Source of the DNA: Luscinia megarhynchos
Lineage: Eukaryota > Chordata > Aves > Passeriformes > Turdidae
Length of the DNA stretch: 64,000 nt
Assembly: GCA_034336665.1 (NCBI GenBank)
Contig: JAPFBE010000068.1
Location: forward strand, 186,001 to 250,000
Direction of reading: 5' to 3'
A program made the position numbers and the translations under genes. A model generated the notes under the pieces. The model was not told the origin of the DNA. It did no database searches and saw only the letters and a program-made list of their open reading frames with translations. Shown in pieces: positions 47,701 through 51,499 of this stretch (its first letter is position 1; each line of letters starts with the position of its first letter).

Positions 47701-49860
47701 AGGTCAAAAAAAAAAGGTGGGAAATGTGAGTGGGAAATGGCGGGAAATGTATGGGGAAATGGCGGAAATGTGAGGGGAAGTGGCGGAAATGTGAGGGGAA
47801 ATGGCGTGAAATATAAGGGGAAATGGCGGGAAATGTGAGGGGAAAAAGGCGGAAAACGTGAGGGGAAATGGCGGAAATGTGAGGGGAAATGGCGGAAATG
47901 TGAGGGGAAAAAAGGTGGGAAATGTGAGGGGAAATGGCGGAAATGTGAGGGAAAATGGCGGGAACGGAGGGGAAAATGGCGGAAATGTGAGGGAAAATGG
48001 TGGAAATGTGAGGGGGAAAAAGGTGGGGAAATGTGAGGGGGGGAAAAAAAGGTGGGAAATGTGAGGGGGGAAAAAAGGTGGGAAATGTGAGGGGAAAAGT
48101 GCAATGTGAGGGGAAATGGCGGGAAATGTGAGGGGAAATGGCGGGGAAATGTGAGGGGGAAAAAGGCGGGAAACGTGGAGGGGAAAATGGCGGGGAAATG
48201 TGAGGGGAAAAGGCGGGAAAACTTGAGAGGGGAAAAAAGGCAGGAAGTGTGAGGGGAAATGGCGGGAAATGTGAGGGGAAAAAGGCGGGAAATGTGAGGG
48301 GGGAAAAAAGGTGGGAAATGTGAGGGGGAAAAAGGCGGGGAAAGCGTGAGGGGAAGAAGGCGGGAAACGTGAGGGGAAATGGCGGGAAATGTGAGGGATA
48401 GCCCCCCTTTCCGATGTCACAAACTCTCAGCCGCGCGATGTCCCGAGCCTGGTCGGTGTCCCCAACTCTTGGCCATGACCCCGACCCTCGGCCACGCCCC
48501 CAACCCTTGACTGTCCCCTAACTCTTGACCGTGGCCAAACCTTTGACCGTGTTTCACGACCGTTGACCACGCCCTCAACCTTCGGTCGCGACCCCAACTC
48601 GTGACCTTGTCCCCTGTCCTTGACCGTGTCCGAACTCTTGACCACGCGTGTCCCAACCCTTGAAGATGTCCCCAACCCTTGAGCACGTCCCCAACCCTTT
48701 TGTCCCCAATCCTTGACCATGCCCCAACTCTTGACCACCAACCACTGACCACATCCTGACCCGTTGGCCATGACCCCAACTTTGACTTTGTTCCCAACTC
48801 TTGACCACGTCCCCAACCCTTGACCACGCCCAAACTCTTGACTGTGTCCCAACCCTTGACTTTGTGCCAAACCCTTGACCATGATCCCAACTCTTGACTG
48901 TCCCCAACCCTTGACCATGTCCAAACTCTTAATGACGTCCCCAACTCTTGACCGTGTCGCCAACCCTTGACTTTGTCCCCAGCTCTTGACCACACCCTGC
49001 AACCATTGAGCACATCCCAAACCCTCGACCGTGTCCCAACTCTTGACCACGTCCCCAACTCTTGACCATGCCCAAACTCTTGGCTGTGCCCCAACCCTTG
49101 ACCACATCCCCAACTCCTGACCACGTCCCAACCCCTTGACCACGCCCCCAACCCTTGACCACGTCCCCAATTCTTGACCACGTCCAAACCCTTGACCACG
49201 TCCCCAACTCTTGGCCGTGTCACCAACCCTTGACCTTGTCCCCAATCCTTGACCATGGCCAGACTCTTGATGGCGCCCCCAACCATTGACCATGAATCCA
49301 ACCTTGACCACATCCCCAACTCCTGACCACATCCCAACCCTTGACCACGCCCCCAACCCTTGACCACATCCCCAACCCTTGACCACGCCCTAACCCTTGA
49401 CCCCGCCCCCCAACCCCTTGACCCACGCGTGCCCAACTCTTGACCACACGTCCCAACCCTTGACCATGTCCCCAACCCTTGACCACATCCCCAACTCCTG
49501 ACCACTCCTAACCCTTGACCGCTTCCCAACCCCCGGCCACGCCCCCCCACCCCGCTGACGCCCCTGGCCTCCCCCCGCGAGGGCATCGGCTGCTACATGT
49601 TCCGTGATCGACGAGGCCGAGGTGGTGGGACGCCACCATGCACGGCAGCGCCGCGCGCTTCATCAACCACTCGTGCGTAGCCCAACTGCTACTCGCGTCA
49701 TCCACGCCGAGGGCCACAAGCGCGATCGTCATCTTCGGGCTGCGCCCGCATCCTGCCTTGGCGCAGGAGCTCACCCACGACTACAAGTTCCCCATCGAGG
49801 AGCCGGGCGCTAAGCTGCCCTGCAACTGCGGGCGCCAGCTGCCGGCGCTTCCTCAACTGA
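1845..49860 (+). CDS. KMT2B: KMT2B 3' half (multi-exon, spans introns)
   Basis: Composite span of a multi-exon gene for a lysine methyltransferase 2B (MLL family), the catalytic subunit of a nuclear COMPASS-like complex that methylates histone H3 lysine 4. Visible protein order matches the family: ePHD end, FYRN, Pro-rich linker with KIX-binding motif, FYRC, pre-SET helix, SET, post-SET. Paralogue choice rests on KMT2B-type residues: RKCTFDMF (KMT2A has RKSAFDMF), RATSLELPMAM (KMT2A SMDLPMPM), SAIHGRG (KMT2A SPIHGRG) and SGIVVRSVLTDKREKFYD. The CXXC, PHD1-3 and bromodomain exons must lie upstream of the window. Exons sit in about 48 kb, nearly all of the rest being minisatellite. Several exons need one-base corrections to read through. 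The locus is either a functional gene with assembly errors or a decaying copy; intact late exons favour the former. Confidence 0.93.
1999..3240 (+). repeat. Array with seven extra copies of the ePHD exon 3' end and its donor
   Basis: Units of about 160 bp alternate G-rich intron (gggggattttgggggtcc) with a copy of the last about 60 bp of the exon at 1845-1998. Exon-like segments end at 2168, 2320, 2491, 2649, 2822, 2977 and 3151, each directly followed by GTGAGT except the fifth (GTGACT). Each begins gggtgccccttcctcaggg, encoding GCPFLRDKRVFCQRH. The cttcctcag inside each copy also resembles a 3' splice site, giving possible 46-51 nt mini-exons starting at 2120, 2275, 2444, 2599, 2772, 2929 and 3102. 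Copies vary (CGGCTGCTGG versus CTGACTGCTGG), so they are not one recent amplification. Confidence 0.9.
3241..4010. repeat. G-rich minisatellite (GGGGGATTTTGGGGGTCCTGG)
   Basis: Intron array of units such as ggggggattttgggggtcct, with variants ctgggtacgattt and ctggatgggatttt. Very strong G over C asymmetry on the coding strand, with many runs of four or more G. No exon seen. Confidence 0.9.
4011..6139. repeat. Minisatellite GGGGTGCTGATCCCGATTTT with three decoy acceptor copies
   Basis: Unit of about 20 bp (ggggtgctgatcccgatttt), interspersed with gttccctggatgattttt. Embedded at 4059, 4522 and 5900 are three copies of the acceptor and 5' edge of the next exon (gccag then gagctggttcaggac), which ends at its genuine location at 6140. 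The copies encode ELVQDGD before dissolving into repeat. Confidence 0.9.
6140..6267 (+). CDS. KMT2B: KMT2B exon: start of FYRN domain
   Basis: Acceptor ggtgccag precedes 6140; donor GTGAGA follows 6267 and splits the glycine codon. Visible residues are ELV at the start, SSGF and VL, then ISLKRKFLG (2 frames), LEPEV and VNAMIG, matching the family order EIVNPDGF..VLRRVYVDFEGI..KRKFLTGLEPDAINVLIG. FYRN pairs with FYRC after Taspase-1 cleavage to hold MLL N and C fragments together. Frame changes occur around 6155-6200 and near 6240. The phase-1 junction to 8872 (atc g | gc tcc atc) restores IGSI, which supports both splice sites. Confidence 0.85.
6268..8871. repeat. G/T-rich minisatellites in FYRN intron
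   Basis: Three grades of simple array: gggggttttgggtttttgg (6290-6780), ggtgattttgggatgatttt (6780-7850), and gggatattttggatgatt (7850-8860). The coding strand has almost no C. No exon-like segment was found, and open frames here translate only to WDILGYFG-type repeats. Confidence 0.9.
8872..8955 (+). CDS. KMT2B: KMT2B exon: middle of FYRN domain
   Basis: Acceptor gggtctctcag precedes 8872 and donor GTGAGC follows 8955. Codons read SI(R)TD, then in a shifted frame RLSRREA, then FP-GYQ split as tac ca|g, matching family residues SIRIDSLG...LFPIGYQ. Both junction phases fit (IG|SI before; Q|C with the exon at 13028). One base is missing near 8880 and a further shift lies near 8925. Length of 84 nt is compatible with the short exon of the family. 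Confidence 0.75.
8957..10400. repeat. Minisatellite GGGACTGGGAGGGACTGGGA
   Basis: Array of 10-bp type units (ggactgggag) with variants attgaactgg and gatggactgg. From about 9890 it mixes with ttatactgg units (ggtttatactgggagggact). A related array lies at 40936-41890. No exon seen. Confidence 0.9.
10400..13027 (+). repeat. TATACTGG minisatellite with twelve decoy copies of the next exon's 5' edge
   Basis: Array of tactgggtta and tactggtcca 10-mers. Twelve copies of a segment starting gtgctggaggctgtactgg, each after a CAG and usually a short pyrimidine stretch, begin at 10758, 10926, 11154, 11322, 11490, 11671, 11862, 12043, 12250, 12500, 12674 and 12834. They encode CWRLYWST(RD) followed by repeat, while the full exon starts at 13028. 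Spacing is about 165-250 bp. Two classes exist: gagcacgcgggacgctg and gagccgcagcggggcgctg. Very long open frames here (up to 944 codons) are by-products of 10-mers read in three frames. Confidence 0.93.
13028..13188 (+). CDS. KMT2B: KMT2B exon: end of FYRN domain
   Basis: Acceptor gatcccccag precedes 13028, donor GTACCG follows 13188. In one frame it reads CWRLYWSTRDARRRCWYRC, then RILEQPPGAAGGGGAETP and EQNRTIAHGSPG. Human KMT2B has the same order, CSRLYWSTVDARRRCWYRC...ENQTIVHS. The exon start completes the Gln codon of 8872-8955. No frameshift is needed. This is the only one of thirteen related segments that continues into the full domain. Confidence 0.92.
13189..15353 (+). repeat. C-rich minisatellite GAGACCCCTCCCCAAATTCAC with eight copies of exon 3' edge
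   Basis: Units of gagacccctccccaaattcac or ttagaataacac. Near 13315, 13437, 13538, 13637, 13898, 14138, 14486 and 14823 are copies of the last part of exon 13028-13188 (agaactgaccatcgcccac then gggacccccg), followed by GT (gtcgcg, gtgcgg, gtcacgg), encoding E(Q)N.TIAHGTP. The array is C-rich on the coding strand, the reverse of the preceding introns. From 15180 it fades into pyrimidine-rich sequence before the next acceptor. Confidence 0.9.
15354..15503 (+). CDS. KMT2B: KMT2B exon: Pro/Ser-rich linker
   Basis: Pyrimidine tract and CAG precede 15354 and donor GTGAGT follows 15503. One frame reads SSPGPPQPGGGG...LSPDVPKAPPLP; a shifted frame reads RRRPSPGGVTPIRPPEGAP, resembling YSPSRRPLGGVSFGPLPSPG of mammalian KMT2B. 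A single indel near 15430 would join them. The segment is a disordered linker between FYRN and the activation region. Confidence 0.65.
15504..16181. repeat. Minisatellites GGGGACATTAGG and GGTGACACTCAGTGACACT
   Basis: Array of ggggacattagg and ggggacactgg units to about 15950, then tcggtgacactcagtgacac to 16140. A related ggggacattgggg array occurs at 21105-21480. No exon recognised. Confidence 0.9.
16182..16408 (+). CDS. KMT2B: KMT2B exon: linker with IPTVGDP motif
   Basis: Acceptor gtccccctcag precedes 16182. The frame gives SPGRAAHIPTVGDPSVPRP, matching SLTHHIPTVGDPDFPAPP of human KMT2B. After about 16260 the coding potential becomes unclear because the sequence turns into gtccccaggggtgtcccc units. 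The end is set at a donor after gggaacag (GTGAGA at 16409), chosen because the same aacag/GTGAG junction recurs downstream. The 5' half is firm, the 3' end tentative. Confidence 0.65.
16409..18106 (+). repeat. GGGACA minisatellite carrying donor-like exon edges
   Basis: Dominated by ggacaggg hexamers and tgtcacccacgggatg. Copies of gaacag followed by GTGAGTGTC occur near 16490, 16565, 16695, 16811 and 16988, mimicking the end of exon 16182-16408. Two further junctions, ccagccag and ccaaccag followed by GTCAGTG near 17378 and 17694, mimic the end of the segment at 18107-18233. Also many cacctcctgggg units. Confidence 0.8.
18107..18233 (+). CDS. KMT2B: Possible KMT2B linker exon
   Basis: A less repetitive 127-nt stretch between a CAG (18104-18106, after a short pyrimidine run) and GTCAGT at 18234. 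One frame gives DATPEAVVPSVASPKGLEW, another GPASSGDSGGAGGGNQ at the end. The latter vaguely resembles the Ser/Gly-rich segment following the activation loop in mammalian KMT2B. Support comes mainly from duplicate junctions upstream (17378, 17694), the pattern seen next to firm exons. Weak by homology. Confidence 0.35.
18234..19663. repeat. Minisatellite CCATTGTCACCTGTCCC
   Basis: Highly regular array of ccccattgtcacctgt with variants ccccatcccc and ccctgtcccc. C-rich on the coding strand. No exon recognised; ends at ctgtccccgcag, the acceptor of the next exon. Confidence 0.93.
19664..19752 (+). CDS. KMT2B: KMT2B linker exon (5' part)
   Basis: Strong acceptor (ctctgtccccgcag) precedes 19664. 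Translation begins PLVTRPLPSPPSGDTSEG, close to the SVVTALTPTSGEL segment of human KMT2B. The 3' end is uncertain: the sequence runs without a clear donor into ggggacagggacagg repeats, so the exon may continue to 20215 with the repeat inside coding sequence. An open frame does continue through this region. Confidence 0.55.
19753..19880. repeat. GGGACAGGCACG minisatellite
   Basis: Short array of ggacagggacaggcacgg, the same family as 16409-17960. It separates two KMT2B-like coding stretches and is open in the same frame as both, so it may be an insertion within a coding exon or a short intron. Confidence 0.8.
19881..20215 (+). CDS. KMT2B: KMT2B segment with KIX-binding transactivation motif
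   Basis: Reads HIQQLGRGHDLASVEGT (19960-20005), matching PRIEQLDGVDDGTDSE of mammals with one or two substitutions or indels. At about 20074-20115 it reads LP-DIVE, then in a shifted frame FVLLGVTGDGG (or YVLLGV). This corresponds to LPSEIVDFVLKNLGGPGDGG, the MLL transactivation motif that binds the KIX domain of CBP/p300. A one- or two-base insertion in gagttacgtgctg explains the shift. Boundaries are approximate: no clear acceptor upstream, and the 3' side merges into the 27-bp array. Confidence 0.65.
20216..20945. repeat. 27-bp tandem array, about 27 units, open in all three plus frames for long stretches
   Basis: Units of ttggggacatccatcagag plus ccaccagc, 27 bp, a multiple of three. Frame 1 reads repeats of ATSLGTSIR, frame 2 SHQLGDIDQ; the minus strand is open as well (VPKLVALIN). 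Changes such as catcaggcagag, cattgatggaag and catggatcaaag are mostly substitutions, so the frame stays open for about 240 codons. It directly follows the activation motif. Whether it is translated cannot be settled here. Confidence 0.85.
20946..21104 (+). other. Non-repetitive stretch, possible end of KMT2B linker exon
   Basis: Sequence between two arrays that is not simple repeat. It stays open in the same frame as the preceding array (VVVVVPPTATGDALGDSLGT) and ends with gggacagcag followed by GTGGGG at about 21105, a possible donor. No convincing similarity to KMT2B recognised. Confidence 0.3.
21105..22482. repeat. Minisatellites GGGGACATTGGGG and GGGGTCACCTGTCCCAATTTT
   Basis: First an array of ggggacactgggg (to 21480), then about 45 units of ggggtcacctgtcccagttt or aatttt (21480-22470). 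Open frames of several hundred codons are repeat artefacts. Ends in cccctcccccccag, the acceptor of exon 22483. Confidence 0.92.
22483..22524 (+). CDS. KMT2B: Small KMT2B linker exon
   Basis: Strong polypyrimidine acceptor before 22483 and GTGAGA donor after 22524. Reads VKEEPEELMSDSCG, an acidic peptide with no repeat character, flanked on both sides by arrays. Position between the activation motif and FYRC fits the KMT2B linker, but the sequence match is too short to assign exactly. Confidence 0.55.
22525..25218. repeat. AATATCCCAA minisatellite grading into AATTCCCC repeats
   Basis: Regular 10-11 bp units (aaaatatccc) to about 24060, then degenerate caaaaatcaccc and aaaattcccc units to 25215. 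A longer period of about 600 bp is suggested by recurring ccataatattcccaaa blocks (22970, 23165, 23388, 23588, 23650). Purine-poor coding strand apart from A; almost no G. Confidence 0.92.
25219..25267 (+). CDS. KMT2B: Small KMT2B exon before the acidic SSEEE exon
   Basis: Acceptor cctcccag and donor GTGAGG bracket 49 nt reading SPSDVISALSHTHVPG, the last glycine codon shared with exon 27679. In mammals the corresponding place holds a short peptide ending QWHHYSG before EASSSEEE. The conservation is modest (SALSHTHVPG), but splice sites and position fit. Confidence 0.45.
25268..26770. repeat. GATTTTGGGGTGATTTTGGGTT minisatellite
   Basis: Units of ttttgggttgattttggcc and gattttggggtga, with drift typical of old arrays. 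T and G rich on the coding strand, opposite in composition to the A and C rich array just upstream of exon 25219. No exon seen. Confidence 0.92.
26771..27664. repeat. AT-rich 45-bp array (TTAATTTTGGGCGAATTAA)
   Basis: Begins with a tatatatatatgtatttatata tract (26784-26812). Then about 17 units made of aattaattttgggcgaa and ttaatttcacattcatt. The recurring attaattaat steps are self-complementary. Ends with attaattaattaatt at about 27648-27662. It stands out as the most AT-rich stretch of the gene. Confidence 0.93.
27679..27839 (+). CDS. KMT2B: KMT2B exon: acidic stretch and start of FYRC
   Basis: Acceptor cccccccgcag precedes 27679; donor GTAACT follows 27839. Starts ASSEEEDEP, then a Pro-rich stretch, then in another frame AEISSEDGLRVTAP and, after an extra c at the cccca before 27831, SLEG. 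Human KMT2B has ASSSEEEPP...HLRFEISSEDGFSVEAESLEG. The FYRC half-domain folds with FYRN. The frame needs one correction near 27785, where an in-frame TGA appears, and one near 27828. The downstream copies carry the intact cccagtttggagg form. Confidence 0.85.
27840..31095 (+). repeat. Array with about 38 extra copies of the FYRC exon 3' edge plus donor
   Basis: Units of about 70-105 bp. Each contains gacgggctgagggtcacgg or the variant gaggataacgg, then ctcccagtttggagg and GTAACT or GTTTGTACT, followed by tatactggtttgtactggga. Exonic codons DGLR(V/I)TAPSLEG are kept in nearly every copy. I counted 39 occurrences of the gtttgga core between 27831 and 31090, including the host exon and two one-base variants. 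Two donor classes alternate: GTAACT and GTTTGT or GTACTG. Confidence 0.95.
31096..32063. repeat. GGGATAATTTTGGGTGATTTT minisatellite
   Basis: Regular array of ggataattttgggtgatttt and ggcttattttggggttga. Ends at gtgcccccag, the acceptor for exon 32064. No exon seen. Confidence 0.92.
32064..32133 (+). CDS. KMT2B: KMT2B exon: FYRC continuation
   Basis: Acceptor tgcccccag; donor GTGAGA after 32133. Reads ALAERCWAACRRQLGGHLRHLSL, corresponding to AWRTLIEKVQEARGHARLRHLSFSG in human KMT2B. The 3' end (agcttg then g) is three to four bases shorter than in the downstream copies (agcttcgcag), which encode LSFAG, the family residues. So the host exon end appears damaged while copies preserve the ancestral junction. 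Confidence 0.82.
32134..36740 (+). repeat. AACACCCCAAAA array with about 18 copies of exon 32064 3' edge plus donor
   Basis: Background of aaaacaccccaaaatacccc with inserted copies of cccacctgagacacctgag and cttcgcag followed by GTGAGACC. Copies lie near 32430, 32670, 32805, 32980, 33260, 33435, 33580, 34087, 34272, 34408, 34588, 34863, 35020, 35285, 35430, 35605, 35925 and 36160. Each encodes HLRHLSFAG or a variant (CTTCATG, CTTGCAGG). Spacing is irregular, 135-500 bp. Most copies also carry aatgagccagcgcc just upstream, so the unit includes a fixed leader that is not from the exon. Confidence 0.93.
36741..39540. repeat. AAAATCTCCCAAAATCCCC minisatellite
   Basis: A and C rich array; higher-order blocks marked by aaaaatcatcccagcccc recur near 37015, 37400, 37827, 37920, 38320, 38650, 39035 and 39412. 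No exon edge found inside these blocks. Confidence 0.92.
39541..40755 (+). repeat. AGCCCCATTTCTGAGCCCCC array with six copies of the next exon's 5' edge
   Basis: Units of cccccagccccatttctga. Six copies of the 5' edge of exon 40756 start near 40067, 40312, 40395, 40486, 40590 and 40671. Each has an AG after a C-rich tract followed by ggatgagcgggctgaggct and gctgggcatccaccacgac, then turns straight back into repeat. They encode GMSGLRLLGIHHDA with small changes. The copy at 40486 has a normal CGCAG acceptor, while the host exon has GCGAG. Confidence 0.93.
40756..40935 (+). CDS. KMT2B: KMT2B exon: FYRC core
   Basis: Follows ccccccgcgag (AG at 40754-40755) and ends before GTGAGG at 40936. Reads GMSGLRLLGIHHDA, then across frameshifts EQLPGA, RYSRYRF, RYHPPP, NPSGCARAELY, matching GMSGARLLGIHHDAVIFLAEQLPGA...NPHGAARAEVYLR. 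At least two single-base losses between 40798 and 40830 and one extra c at ctctaccctgcg are needed. The end cg joins g aag of exon 42000 to give LRK. Confidence 0.9.
40936..41990. repeat. GGGACTGGGAGGGGATTTGGG minisatellite
   Basis: G-rich array of ggactgggag and gaggatttggg units up to about 41890, related to 8957-10400. Followed by a short unique G-rich segment (41890-41980) and a cccctcccccgcag acceptor. No exon seen. Confidence 0.9.
42000..42110 (+). CDS. KMT2B: KMT2B exon: end of FYRC and acidic linker (intact)
   Basis: Acceptor ccgcag, donor GTGAGG, 111 nt with no frameshift. Reads RKCTFDMFSFLASQHRALP, then QGPPPREEEEDEVQLKPTR, nearly identical to the human exon LRKCTFDMFNFLASQHRVLP...EEEDEVQLRSTR. 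RKCTFDMF separates it from KMT2A (RKSAFDMF). Phase 2 at both ends matches neighbours 40756 and 45076. Confidence 0.97.
42185..44170. repeat. GTCTATGGGTAGACCTGGT array (reverse complement of 1-1735 family)
   Basis: Core tatgggtagacctggtgtc. A higher-order unit of about 200 bp is marked by ctgcaatagttccttatgg near 42267, 42490, 42710, 42910, 43065, 43252, 43475, 43627, 43750 and 43905. The core is the exact reverse complement of the gacaccaggtctacccata core at 1-1735, although the spacer sequences differ. Confidence 0.92.
44171..45075. repeat. Degenerate intron sequence, partly duplicated
   Basis: Two diverged copies of a block containing cagcacccataggtgtccc, caaaatattgaggatcctc and cagcacctttgggtgacac (44186-44260 and 44385-44460), then unique G/T-rich sequence (ggggattttgggg type) up to the acceptor gacgccctcccag. 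No exon seen. Confidence 0.7.
45076..45159 (+). CDS. KMT2B: KMT2B exon: pre-SET helix (intact)
   Basis: Acceptor ccctcccag, donor GTGAGT, 84 nt, no frameshift. Reads RATSLELPMAMRFRHL then KRTAKEAVGVYR, almost identical to human RATSLELPMAMRFRHLKKTSKEAVGVYR. This segment precedes SET and holds the WDR5-RbBP5-Ash2L-facing region of MLL catalytic fragments. SLELPMAM is KMT2B-type. Confidence 0.97.
45160..46690. repeat. CACACCTGGG minisatellite
   Basis: Very regular array of ggcacacctggg and gatacacctgg 10-mers, reading open in several frames on both strands. No exon or exon edge inside it. Confidence 0.94.
46816..46842 (+). other. Decoy copy of SET exon 5' edge
   Basis: catttccag followed by ctcagccatccacaggtgg copies the acceptor and first codons (SSAIH) of exon 46994, about 175 bp upstream of it. 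It also carries caggtgggg, a donor-like junction, so a 14-nt pseudo-exon is possible. Only one such copy occurs here. Confidence 0.75.
46994..47123 (+). CDS. KMT2B: KMT2B exon: SET domain N-terminal part (intact)
   Basis: Acceptor cctttccag, donor GTGAGC, 130 nt with no frameshift. Reads SAIHGRGLFCKRNIEAGEMV, then IEYSGIVVRSVLTDKREKFYDSK. The GRGLF and EY(S)G motifs are the AdoMet-binding and catalytic-fold hallmarks of SET. Human KMT2B differs at very few positions. Ends in phase 0 ahead of the GIGCY exon. Confidence 0.98.
47124..48420. repeat. Intron: AAAAATTGGGG degenerate repeat, then GGCGGGAAATGTGAGGGGAAA array
   Basis: 47124-47700 is a weak, diverged repeat of aaaaattggggg. 47700-48400 is a regular array of ggaaatgtgaggggaaatgg. 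The second family reappears beyond the gene at 51570-51832. Confidence 0.9.
48421..49572. repeat. CCAACCCTTGACCACGTCC minisatellite
   Basis: About 60 units of ccaacccttgaccacgtcc with variants aactcttgaccgtg. Runs to about 49 bp upstream of the last coding exon. No exon edge recognised inside. Confidence 0.93.
49582..49860 (+). CDS. KMT2B: KMT2B last exon: SET core, post-SET and stop
   Basis: Follows ccccccgcgag (AG at 49580-49581). Recognisable blocks in changing frames: GIGCYMFR, IDEAEVV, ATMHGSAARFINHSC, VIHAEGHK, IVIFGLR, LTHDYKFPIEEPGAKLPCNC, and CRRFLN then TGA (49858-49860). FINHSC carries the catalytic-pocket residues of the SET pseudoknot; CNCG..C is the zinc-binding post-SET. At least six single- or double-base changes are required: after CGTG, in GGTGGGAC, in GCGTAGCCC, in TCGCGTC, in AAGCGCGATC, and near the end. 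So as assembled this exon would not encode an active enzyme. Protein-level conservation outside the indels is very high. Confidence 0.93.
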
Positions 49861-51120
49861 GCCGGGGAGGTGTGGGAGGTTCTGGGGGTGGTTGGGGGTG
49901 CCGGGGGTGTTTTGGAGAAGGTTCGGAGGTGGCTCTGGTCAACAGAGAGTTGTTGGGGTCAACCAAGAGTCGTGGAGGTCAACCTGGAGTTGTGGTGGTC
50001 AACCAAGAGTTGTGGAGGTCAACCAAGAGTTCTGGTGGCCAACCAAGAGTTGTGGTGGCCAACCTGGAGTTGTGGTGGCCAACCAAGGGTTGTGGTGGCC
50101 AACCTGGAGTTGTGGTGGCCAACCAAGAGTCGTGGAGGTCAACCAAGAGTTGTGGTGGTCAATCTGAAGTTGTGGTGGCCAACCAAGTGTTGTGGTGGTC
50201 AATCTGCAGTTGTGGTGGGCAACCAAAAATCATGGTGGTCAACAGAGAGCCGTAGAAGTCAACAAAGAGTCCTTGGGGTCAACCAAGAGTCATGGAGGCC
50301 AACCAAGGGTCCTGGTGATCAACCTGCAGTTGTGGTGGCCAACCAAGAGTCGTGGTGGTCAACCAGAATCATGGTGGTCAACAGAGAGCCGTAGAAGTCA
50401 ACAAAGAGTGATTGGGGTCAACCAAGAGCCTTTGGCATCAACCAAGAGCCATGGGGGTCAACCAAGAGACTTTGGGGTCAACCAAGAATTATGGAGGTCA
50501 ACCGAAATTTGTGATGGTCAACCAAGAATCATGGTGGTCAACCAAGAATCATGGTGGTCAACCAAAAGTCATGGCAGTCAACCAAGAATCATGGACGTCA
50601 ACCAAGAATCAATAGGGTGAAGCAAGAGTCTTTGGCATCAACCAAGAGTCGTTGGGATCAGCCAAGAATCATGGTGGCCAATCAAGAGCCTTTGGGATAT
50701 ATCAAGAATCATGGTGATTACCAAGAGTCATTGGGGTCAACCAACGGTCATTGGGGTCAACCAGCAGTCATTGGGGTCAACCAAGAGTCATGGTGGTCAA
50801 CCAGGAGTCAATGGTGAACAACCAAGGGTCATGCTGGTCAACCAGGAGTCATTGGGGTCAACCAAGAGTCATGGTGGTCAACCAGGAGTCATGGTGGTCA
50901 ACCAAGAGTCAATGGGGTCAACCAAGAATCATGGTGGTCAACCAAGAGTCACTGGGGTCAACCAGGAGTTTTTGGGGTCAACCAAGAATCATGGTGGTCA
51001 ACCAAGGGTCATGCTGGTCAACCAAGAGTCATTGGGGTCAACCATGAGTCATGGTGGTCAACCAGGAGTTTTTGGGGTCAGCCAAGCGTCTTTGGGGTCA
51101 ACCAAGCGTCCTGGTAAAAA
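49861..51120. repeat. 20-bp minisatellite GGTGGTCAACCAAGAATCAT in the 3' UTR region
   Basis: After a short G-rich stretch, units of ggtggtcaaccaagagtcat run from about 49930 to 51115. It lies between the stop and the poly(A) signal, so it would be transcribed as part of the 3' UTR unless removed. Confidence 0.92.
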
Positions 51121-51476
51121 GTCCTTGAGCTGCTCCCGGAAGCCCTCGAGAGCCTCCAGTCAACCAGAATTTCCCAAAAACCACGGGAACGAAATTTCGG
51201 GGTGCTCCCGGAAGTTCTGGATTAGCCTCCCGACCCTGGGGAGCCCCTGAAATTTTGGGATGTTCCCGGTGCCTCCTCCAGCCCTGGAGACCCCTCCCCA
51301 CCTCCCACCCCCTCACGGGCTCCCCCTCAAACCCCGCCCTTGGGCTCCCTCCCCCATTCCCCCCCTCGAAATGGGTCCAGCCCCTCCCCCGCAGGATTTT
51401 TTGGGGCTTTTCCGGGTGTTTTTGGGAGTTTAGGGTTTTGTATTTTTAATTTAAAGTATGGCGAAGCTCCTACCAC
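51121..51476 (+). other. KMT2B: Non-repetitive distal 3' UTR of KMT2B
   Basis: Unique sequence following the minisatellite. Contains two gggtgctcccgga-like elements and, just before the poly(A) signal, an AT-rich segment (ttgtatttttaatttaaag) typical of a 3' UTR end. No coding potential recognised. Confidence 0.6.
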
Positions 51477-51482
51477 AATAAA
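51477..51482 (+). terminator. KMT2B: Poly(A) signal AATAAA of KMT2B
   Basis: AATAAA within taccacaataaagacactg, followed within about 30 bp by a GT/T-rich stretch (ggttctggtttttttgggg), the usual downstream element. It lies 1.6 kb after the stop codon on the same strand. Confidence 0.8.
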
Positions 51483-51499
51483 GACACTGATTGGACCGG

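Noticed and set aside
49582..49860. SET exon of KMT2A instead of KMT2B
   Set aside because: Neighbouring intact exons carry KMT2B-type residues (SLELPMAM, SAIHGRG, RKCTFDMF, SVLTDKREKFYD) rather than the KMT2A forms.
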